This document shows, piece by piece, positions 58,595-64,000 of a stretch of 64,000 bases of DNA (positions are counted from its first letter, which is position 1; each line of letters starts with the position of its first letter). Made by a program: the position numbers and the translations under genes. Source of the stretch: Luteibacter anthropi (lineage in GTDB: Bacteria; Pseudomonadota; Gammaproteobacteria; Xanthomonadales; Rhodanobacteraceae). Under the pieces are notes generated by a model. It had not been told where the DNA came from. It worked only from the letters and a program-made list of their open reading frames with translations, and did no database searches. Location: positions 576,713-640,712 of the forward strand of contig NZ_JAARLZ010000002.1 of the NCBI RefSeq assembly GCF_011759365.1, written 5' to 3'.

Positions 58595-60214
58595 ATGCGA
58601 CTACACGCGCTTACCCGCTTCGCCGGCCCGCTGTCCGCCCTCGGCTATGCCGTGGCGTGGATCCTGGTCTGGCCCACCGAGCAGCCTTTCTGGGTCATTC
58701 CCTTCGGCCTGCGTTTCGGTGCCCTGCTTCTATCGCCCACCCGCCACTGGCTGTGGATTCTCGTCGCGGAAGTCGCCGCCAGCGGATTCTGCGAATGGCG
58801 CAGCGGCCTGCCCATCACCGGCGCCGGCTTCGTGCTGGGCGACGTGCCCGAACCCCTCATGGTGGCCGCCTGCCTCTGGCTGCTTCGTCGCGCCCATCTG
58901 CATGCCAGCCTGAGCACGCCGGAAGACGTCGCCCGATTGCTGCTGTCGGCCATGGTCACCGCCACCGTCGCCACGGTGGGCAACGCCGCGATGATGGCGA
59001 GCATGCATCCGGCCGCCCCCGTCGAAATGCTGGGCACTACTTTCGGCAGCGACCTGCTGGGCAACTACCTCGGCGTGTTGCTGGTGGTGCCCGTGCTGGT
59101 ACTCGTGTTCCGCGAGCGCCCCACGCAGTCGGCCATGGCCGAGCTGCTGCTCGACGGCCTGCTGGTGATGCTGCCCTCGCTCGCGATCCTCATCACTCTC
59201 GCCGAATACTCGCCGCAGCCGCAGTTCGCCCGCGTGCTGTCGCTGGCCCCCGTGCTGTTCTTCGCCTTCCGCCACGGCTGGCGCGGCGCCGGCCTGGCGA
59301 TGCTGATCACCAGCGTGGGCCTCAACGTCACCGAGGACATGATCGGTCGTGGCGCTCCCACGGCCGCCGCGCACCTGTTCCTGGCCGTGGCGGGCACCGG
59401 CACGCTCATGCTGGGCGCGGCCACCGACGCACTGCGCCGGAGCAGCGAACGCGTGGCCCAGCAGAACACCCACCTGGCCGCCGCCAACCAGCGCCTGGAC
59501 CAGCTGGCCCGCCAGCTGCGCGACGCCGCCCGCGGCAACCTCCAGGCAGAAGAAAACCTGCGCCGGCACATGGCCTCGGAGCTGCACGACGAGCTGGGCC
59601 AGAATCTCACCGCCATCCAGACCCACCTGAAGCTCGCCCAGAACCGCCTGGGCAACGCGGGCCTTGATGACATCGGTCGATCCATCAACGGCATCCTCGG
59701 CCACATGCGCCGGGCCCTGCACAAGATGCTCGACAGCCTGCGCCCCTCGGTACTCGATGAATTCGGCCTGCTCCGCGCGCTCGACGAGGGCCCCATCCGC
59801 GACATGCTGAGTGCCGCAGGCATCACCTATGTCACCGATCTGCGGGGCGAGCCACGCCTGCTGGACGACGACACCCTCACCGCCCTCTACCGCATCGTGC
59901 AGGAGAGCGCGACCAACGTGGTGCGCCATTCCGGGGCCCGCGAACTTCGCCTGAGGCTCAGAATCGGCCTCCGGGACAGCGGTCCCGTTGCCGTCCTTGA
60001 CATACGTGATGACGGCGCAGGCCTACCGTCAACGCCACGCCCCGTCCGAACGGACGGTGGCGGCCGTGGCCTGCAGGGCATGAGCGACCGCGTTACGGCC
60101 CTCGGCGGCCTCTTCCGCATCCGCCCCGAACCTGTAGGACTTCACCTACGTGTGTTGCTACGCAGCACAAGTAGCAGTCTCCACATAGGAAATTTTCCAA
60201 TACCGGGTCAGTGA
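58595..60214 (+). CDS. MASE1-like sensor histidine kinase (UhpB/NarX type)
   Basis: 539 residues. N-terminal half is a MASE1-like membrane sensor with about eight helices (GYAVAWILVWPTEQPFWVIPFGLRFG, FGSDLLGNYLGVLLVVPVLVLV), then a coiled linker and a HisKA_3 domain with the phospho-accepting His in MASELHDELGQNLTAIQTH. The HATPase domain shows IVQESATNVVRHSGA, DIRDDGAGLP and GRGLQGMSDRV. Starts 86 bases from the divergent regulator, so the two are one system. Confidence 0.92.
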   Translation: MRLHALTRFAGPLSALGYAVAWILVWPTEQPFWVIPFGLRFGALLLSPTRHWLWILVAEVAASGFCEWRSGLPITGAGFVLGDVPEPLMVAACLWLLRRAHLHASLSTPEDVARLLLSAMVTATVATVGNAAMMASMHPAAPVEMLGTTFGSDLLGNYLGVLLVVPVLVLVFRERPTQSAMAELLLDGLLVMLPSLAILITLAEYSPQPQFARVLSLAPVLFFAFRHGWRGAGLAMLITSVGLNVTEDMIGRGAPTAAAHLFLAVAGTGTLMLGAATDALRRSSERVAQQNTHLAAANQRLDQLARQLRDAARGNLQAEENLRRHMASELHDELGQNLTAIQTHLKLAQNRLGNAGLDDIGRSINGILGHMRRALHKMLDSLRPSVLDEFGLLRALDEGPIRDMLSAAGITYVTDLRGEPRLLDDDTLTALYRIVQESATNVVRHSGARELRLRLRIGLRDSGPVAVLDIRDDGAGLPSTPRPVRTDGGGRGLQGMSDRVTALGGLFRIRPEPVGLHLRVLLRSTSSSLHIGNFPIPGQ

Positions 60215-60239
60215 ACGCTTCGTTACGATCCTTTCATCG

Positions 60240-60436
60240 ATGTGGGGGAGCCGCCGTCGAGAGACGGCGAGCCCGGGTCGGTCGTGGGGACGATCGACCT
60301 GATGAGGTGACAAGGTAGTCACCTCACCGGAGGGACGAGGCGCCACCGTGAAAGAAGCGAGCAACTCGCATTTCACGAGCCTCGGACTCACCGGACAAGC
60401 CGCTGGTGGACAGGAGTCCACCGGCGGCGTTTTTTT
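60240..60436 (+). ncRNA. Structured candidate sRNA with strong terminator
   Basis: No coding frame. Successive hairpins: GCCGTC-GAGA-GACGGC (60253-60268); GGTCGGTCG...CGATCGACC (60276-60299) with a GGGGA loop; GAGGTGAC-AAGGTA-GTCACCTC (60304-60325); CGTGAAA...TTTCACG with inner GCGAG-CAA-CTCGC (60347-60377); and a 13-base terminator stem (60399-60411 and 60416-60428) with AGGA in its loop, then seven T (60430-60436). A TACGAT -10-like box lies at 60224-60229. Several GGA motifs sit in loops or between stems, as in CsrA/RsmA-binding RNAs; that role is inference. Confidence 0.68.
60399..60436 (+). terminator. Rho-independent terminator of the candidate sRNA
   Basis: GCCGCTGGTGGAC, loop AGGA, GTCCACCGGCGGC, then G and seven T. 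Confidence 0.95.
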
Positions 60437-60470
60437 ATGGGCTCCAGAAAATTCCCGCCTGATGTCCCCC

Positions 60471-60558
60471 TGTAGGAGCGCGCCTCGCGCGCGACCGGTT
60501 GGACGGAAACCTCCAGGCACATCGCGACATCCGGTCGCGCGCAAGGCGCGCTCCTCCA
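60471..60558. repeat. REP-like palindrome pair
   Basis: Forward copy 60471-60498; reverse copy 60531-60558, the latter with one changed base near its end (CTCCTCCA). Between the candidate sRNA and the fur terminator. Confidence 0.88.
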
Positions 60559-60572
60559 CGGTAGCCGGGCAC

Positions 60573-60599
60573 AAAAAAGGGCCCTTCCGGACCCTTTTT
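60573..60599 (-). terminator. Rho-independent terminator after fur
   Basis: On the minus strand GGGTCC, GGAA loop, GGGCCC and six T (complement of 60573-60594), with an A-run before the stem (60595-60599). Confidence 0.85.
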
Positions 60600-60618
60600 C
60601 TCAAGCATTCACAATGAC

Positions 60619-61035
60619 TTAGCGCCCCTTCTTCTTGGGTCGCACATACAGCACCAGGCTATGGTCTTCAATGACATACCCATGGCGCTCGGCAATCTCG
60701 TGCTGGAGACGCTCGATCTCCTCGCTGACGAACTCAATGACCTTTCCGCTGTCAACGTCGATCATGTGGTCATGATGCTTGCCGCGGTCCAGCTCGTAGA
60801 CGGCCTGGCCGCCTTCGAAGTTATGCTTCATCACGATGCCGGCCGCCTCGAACTGGGTCAGCACGCGATAGACCGTGGCAAGCCCGATGTCCTCCTGGTG
60901 CGCGAGCAGGCGCTTGTAGATGTCCTCGGCCGTAAGGTGGCGCTCGTCGGCCTCCTCGAAGACCTGCAGGATCCGCATGCGCGGGTGCGTGACTTTCAGG
61001 CCCGCCTTGCGGAGCTCTTTGGTTTCCTGGTCCAT
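60619..61035 (-). CDS. fur: Ferric uptake regulator Fur
   Basis: 138 residues. Winged helix (LRKAGLKVTHPRMRILQVFEE, YRVLTQFEAAGIV), metal site region GKHHDHMIDVDSGKVIEF, and C-terminal dimer part. The C-terminal Cys pair of E. coli Fur is absent (ends VRPKKKGR), as in many Xanthomonadales. Divergent from bamE; such fur/omlA pairs are conserved in this order. Confidence 0.97.
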   Translation of the reverse strand: MDQETKELRKAGLKVTHPRMRILQVFEEADERHLTAEDIYKRLLAHQEDIGLATVYRVLTQFEAAGIVMKHNFEGGQAVYELDRGKHHDHMIDVDSGKVIEFVSEEIERLQHEIAERHGYVIEDHSLVLYVRPKKKGR

Positions 61036-61111
61036 CTGTCAGACCCCTATCGCGGTGCCATTGGGCGCTTAGTGTATCATCGCAGGCTTCACGAACCGGA
61101 CGTTACTACGC

Positions 61112-61612
61112 ATGCAAAAGCTGATCCGCACGCTGGGTTTGGCCATGATGGCAACCGCCATCGCAGGCTGCGGCATTGTCTATACCCCCGACGTGCAGCA
61201 GGGCAACCTGCTCGACAAGAAAAACGTCGACCAGTTGCAGCCCGGCATGACCAAGCGTCAGGTCCTCGTGCTACTGGGCACCCCTTCGGTGATCTCGCCC
61301 TTCGACAGCAACCGCTGGGATTACGTCTCCACGTTCTCCCACCGCGGCCGCGCGATGACGACGCGCACCCTCACCCTCACCTTCAACAACGATGTGCTGG
61401 TGCGTAGCGAAGGCGATTTCTTCGCCCAGGACGCCCAGCAGCTGCTGAAGGACTCCGCCAAGTACAAGACCGACTCGGTGAAGGAAACCAAGGGCGACAA
61501 GAACACCAGCGCCAACGACAAGAAGTCCGACGACGACGGCATCCACATTGGTGCCGGCGCCTCGTCCGACAGCAACACGCCGACGCCTGCCGATAGCGGC
61601 AAGCAGCAGTAA
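61112..61612 (+). CDS. bamE: Outer-membrane assembly lipoprotein BamE (OmlA)
   Basis: 166 residues. Lipobox ATAIAGC; core SmpA/OmlA fold: VQQGNLLDKKNVDQLQPGMTKRQV in pieces, LLGTPSVISPFDSNRWDYV, LTLTFNNDVLVRSEGDF. A low-complexity charged C-terminal extension of about 50 residues (KETKGDKNTSANDKKSDDDG) makes it longer than E. coli BamE. Part of the Bam complex that inserts outer-membrane beta-barrels. Confidence 0.95.
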   Translation: MQKLIRTLGLAMMATAIAGCGIVYTPDVQQGNLLDKKNVDQLQPGMTKRQVLVLLGTPSVISPFDSNRWDYVSTFSHRGRAMTTRTLTLTFNNDVLVRSEGDFFAQDAQQLLKDSAKYKTDSVKETKGDKNTSANDKKSDDDGIHIGAGASSDSNTPTPADSGKQQ

Positions 61613-61651
61613 GCGACCTCGCCGCCCGCACACCGGGCGGCGGCGTCACCC

Positions 61652-61924
61652 TTACCGGGAAGCCCGTCGACGACGGGCTTCCATGGGCTCCAGGGTCAGG
61701 GCACGGTAGATTTCCACCCGGTCGCCCTCGTCCAGCGCCTGATCGGCCGCCACCTTCTTCGAGAACACACCCAGGCGGCCTGGGTCGGGCACCACGCCGG
61801 CAGGCAGCTGCGGCACGGCCAGGGTTACGGCATCCCATGCGGTGGTGCCCACGGGCACGCTCAGGGCCACCACGGCCTGCCCCTCAGGACCGACATACGC
61901 TACTTCCACGGCCAGCTCAGCCAT
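61652..61924 (-). CDS. rnfH: RnfH family protein
   Basis: 90 residues, ubiquitin-like fold of the RnfH (UPF0125) family: VEVAYVGPEGQAVVALSVP, AWDAVTLA, LGVFSKKVAADQALDEGDRVEIYRAL. Overlaps ratA by eight bases, the usual pair. Function not settled in the family. Confidence 0.93.
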   Translation of the reverse strand: MAELAVEVAYVGPEGQAVVALSVPVGTTAWDAVTLAVPQLPAGVVPDPGRLGVFSKKVAADQALDEGDRVEIYRALTLEPMEARRRRASR

Positions 61925-62348
61925 ACTGGCGACGCGCCTCTTCGCAGAAGTCGTCCACCATGCGGTTGGCCAGCTGCTGGAACCCCAGTTTCAGCACGGA
62001 ACCGCCCAGACCGGCATAATCGAAGTCCAGCTCAAGGGAAATCTTGCAGCCGAGGTCACCCAGCGGCTGGAAGCTGAACACCCCATCCAGCGAGCGCAAC
62101 GGCCCCTCCACGAACTTCATGGTGAGCCGTTCCGGACGCTCCATGGTGTTGCGGGTGGTGAAGTTCTGCTTCATGCCGGCGAACTTGAGATCCAGCCGGG
62201 CGAGCAGCACCTTGTCATCCTCCCGCTCGATCACGGTAGCGGCGTCACACCAGCCGAAGCGCTTTGGGTATGCTTCAACGTCGTTGACCAGGTCGAACAT
62301 CTGCGCGGGCGTGAAAGGCACGATCGCGCTGCGGCGGATTTCAATCAC
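61917..62348 (-). CDS. ratA: RatA / COQ10-like START-domain protein
   Basis: 143 residues. SRPBCC/polyketide-cyclase-like fold: EIRRSAIVPFTPAQMFDLVNDVEAYPKRFGWC, GMKQNFTTRNTMERP, FDYAGLGGSVLKLGFQQLANRMVDDFCEEA. In E. coli RatA is called a toxin that blocks 70S assembly; relatives bind ubiquinone. Divergent from smpB, as in most gammaproteobacteria. Confidence 0.94.
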   Translation of the reverse strand: MIEIRRSAIVPFTPAQMFDLVNDVEAYPKRFGWCDAATVIEREDDKVLLARLDLKFAGMKQNFTTRNTMERPERLTMKFVEGPLRSLDGVFSFQPLGDLGCKISLELDFDYAGLGGSVLKLGFQQLANRMVDDFCEEARRQYG

Positions 62349-62430
62349 TGGATAGACCTCGTCTTATATTTGCCGGCCAACGGACCCGCCGGCCTCGTAT
62401 CAGGGACCCGATCGAACGATTTTAGCGGAC

Positions 62431-62931
62431 ATGGCAAAAGCGAAGGCAAAGGACACCGAAAAGGAACGCGGCGGCACCATCGCGCTGAACAAGCGCGCCC
62501 GCCACGAATATCACATCGACCAGCGCTACGAGGCCGGCGTGGCCCTGCAGGGCTGGGAACTGAAGGCGCTGCGCGCCGGGCGGATCAACTTCGGCGAGGG
62601 CTGCTACGCCATCATCGAGCATGGCGAGGTGTTCCTCGTGGGCGCCCAGATTCCACCCCTGATGAGCGCATCCACCCACGTGCTGGTCAACGAACGCCGC
62701 ACGCGCAAGCTGCTGCTCCACCGCGAGGAGATCGACCGCCTCGTGGGTGCCGTGGAACGCAAGGGCTACACCCTGGTGCCCACGGCGCTGTACTGGAAGA
62801 ACAACAAGGTGAAGTGCGAAATCGGCCTGGCCAAGGGCAAGCAGGAGCACGACAAGCGCAATACCGACAAGGAACGCGAGTGGGCGATCGACAAGCAGCG
62901 CGTCATGCGCTCGCACAACCGCCTCGGCTGA
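62431..62931 (+). CDS. smpB: SsrA-binding protein SmpB
   Basis: 166 residues. Binds tmRNA and brings it to stalled ribosomes. Motifs ALNKRARHEYHIDQRYEAGVAL in part, GWELKALRAGRIN, EVFLVGAQI, RTRKLLLHREEI, and the basic C-terminal tail KQEHDKRNTDKEREW. ssrA follows directly. Confidence 0.98.
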   Translation: MAKAKAKDTEKERGGTIALNKRARHEYHIDQRYEAGVALQGWELKALRAGRINFGEGCYAIIEHGEVFLVGAQIPPLMSASTHVLVNERRTRKLLLHREEIDRLVGAVERKGYTLVPTALYWKNNKVKCEIGLAKGKQEHDKRNTDKEREWAIDKQRVMRSHNRLG

Positions 62932-62954
62932 CCTGAATGGCCGGACGGCGCCCA

Positions 62955-62983
62955 TTGTGGGCGCCCTCCCCCGGCCATATACT
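62955..62983 (+). promoter_or_regulatory. Sigma-70 promoter of ssrA
   Basis: TTGTGG (62955-62960), 17 bases, TATACT (62978-62983), about 30 bases before the mature tmRNA 5' end. It overlaps a GGCGCCC/GGGCGCC hairpin that may end smpB transcripts. Confidence 0.7.
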
Positions 62984-63013
62984 GTGTGATGTAGATACAC
63001 GACAGTTTTCCCC

Positions 63014-63406
<393 letters not shown>

Positions 63407-63417
63407 ATCGAGCAGCG

Positions 63418-63450
63418 GGTCAACGAGAAATCGTTGATCCGTTTTGCTTT
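63418..63450 (+). terminator. Terminator after ssrA
   Basis: GGTCAACGA, GAAA loop, TCGTTGATCC, then GTTTTGCTTT. The following stretch to 63596 has no convincing gene. Confidence 0.75.
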
Positions 63451-63596
63451 CTGGCCGGTGAAAATGCATCACGACGACTGGCGACGACAACAGCGCAGAA
63501 GCCGTGCAATGCCTCTACCCTGCCTTGGTACGACTGTCTCGGATGAGGTCTTTTCTCGAAGAACTCAGTTCCGTACCTGGCAGGCAGCCTTCAAAA

Positions 63597-63839
63597 TCAA
63601 GAAAGCAACAAATTCACCAACTGATTGAAGACAGCCTCCATGCGGTCCATTTCATCAGGGCTCAATAATATATTCATGACTTCATCGTCGAGTTTCTTGT
63701 CGAAAACGTGAAATCCGACCCATTCTTTCGACCAGAAATCAATTCCTCCAATCCTCGTCTGGCCAAAAAATTCAACCCTTTCTATATCGCCGAAATCTCC
63801 GTTTAAAAACGAAGAATAAGTGAATACATAATTAGACAA
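63597..63839 (-). pseudogene. Remnant of a low-GC gene of unknown function
   Basis: About 80 residues from a TTG at 63839. The open frame continues upstream for 12 more codons (to an in-frame TGA at 63876-63878) with protein-like sequence (IIFDLHVKPGLSNYVF) but no ATG or GTG. So the true 5' end is probably lost. Pattern: FTYSSFLNGDFGDIERVEFF, IGGIDFWSKEWVGFHVFD, LLSPDEMDRMEAVFNQLVN. Reminiscent of small immunity-type proteins, but I do not recognise a family. The region is much more AT-rich than the chromosome around it. Between 63840 and 63898 nothing else is seen. Confidence 0.5.
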
Positions 63840-63898
63840 GCCTGGCTTTACATGCAGGTCAAAAATAATCTCTCGTCATAGCGACGTCCCCCCAGATT

Positions 63899-64000
63899 TG
63901 AGTAGTGCCCCGGTTTCGAGTCCAATTCCCCACGAGAAGGAGATTGGACGTGAAGAAGCGCTTTTCCGAAGAACAGATCATCGGCTTCCTGCGTGAGGTC
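63899..64000 (+). mobile_element. Left end of an IS3-type insertion sequence (cut by window end)
   Basis: From about TGAGTAGTGCCCCGG (63899) onward comes a putative terminal repeat and then the start of a transposase orfA. The right end lies outside the window, so the exact boundary and family subgroup are not proven. Confidence 0.55.
63950..64000 (+). CDS. IS3-family transposase OrfA, N-terminal fragment
   Basis: GTG at 63950 after GAAGGAGATTGGAC, coding MKKRFSEEQIIGFLREV up to the last base. This is the typical first helix of the IS3-family OrfA (HTH_Tnp_1) proteins. The remainder is beyond the window. Confidence 0.8.
   Translation, partial: MKKRFSEEQIIGFLREV

Noticed and set aside
61917..62348. 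ratA-rnfH as a toxin-antitoxin module
   Set aside because: The pair is a conserved core gene couple; RnfH is not shown to be an antitoxin, and nothing in the sequence supports a TA arrangement.

Overview
The window looks like high-GC gammaproteobacterial chromosome from the Lysobacterales (Xanthomonadales), most likely a Rhodanobacteraceae member such as Luteibacter or Dyella. This rests on the housekeeping gene order recN / hrcA-grpE-dnaK-dnaJ-dapB, carA-carB-greA, fur / bamE(omlA) and rnfH-ratA / smpB-ssrA, on the zinc-less alternative ribosomal protein L36, and on many REP-like palindromes. The genus call is inference.

Left part (1-29.2 kb) is an accessory block, almost all on the minus strand. 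Read in the direction of transcription it starts at 29146 with a periplasmic STN-domain protein that carries a TonB-like C-terminus, then a FecI-type ECF sigma factor and a FecR-type anti-sigma factor. It continues with a TpsB/FhaC-type outer-membrane transporter, an ExbB-type proton channel fused to a secreted DUF2341/LamG-like region, ExbD, a TonB-like protein, a putative porin, a periplasmic coiled-coil protein, an unknown 179-residue protein, and a 4299-residue haemagglutinin-like TpsA exoprotein. Downstream come a PstS/DING-like secreted phosphate-binding protein and the type II secretion genes gspI-gspJ-gspK-gspD. In content this parallels the Pseudomonas aeruginosa Vre(PUMA3)/Pdt/Hxc phosphate-starvation locus (from memory), so a cell-surface-signalled, energy-coupled two-partner secretion system with an associated T2SS module is the best reading. 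A second, very similar secretin gene sits alone at 29.7-32.1 kb.

Middle part (32-48.5 kb) holds gnd, a CoA-transferase pair, a LysR regulator divergent from a promoter-to-terminator sRNA with C-rich loops, and rpmJ. A minus-strand cluster follows: an OFA-type MFS transporter, a borosin-type alpha-N-methyltransferase, a small LigA-like precursor candidate and a GGDEF membrane sensor. The methyltransferase plus small partner is a strong candidate for a split borosin RiPP system. Next are an orphan class III nucleotide-cyclase-like protein of visibly lower GC, carA-carB-greA, and a 2OG-Fe(II) oxygenase.

Right part (48.5-64 kb) has a CaCA exchanger under a yybP-ykoY (manganese) riboswitch, dapB, the hrcA-grpE-dnaK-dnaJ heat-shock cluster with a sigma-32-like promoter, recN, a two-component pair (NarL-type regulator and MASE1-like kinase), a structured candidate sRNA, fur/bamE, rnfH-ratA, smpB and ssrA (tmRNA). 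Just after ssrA the base composition drops: there is a gene remnant without a good start and the beginning of an IS3-type element, consistent with an insertion hot spot. REP palindromes occur only right of 35 kb.
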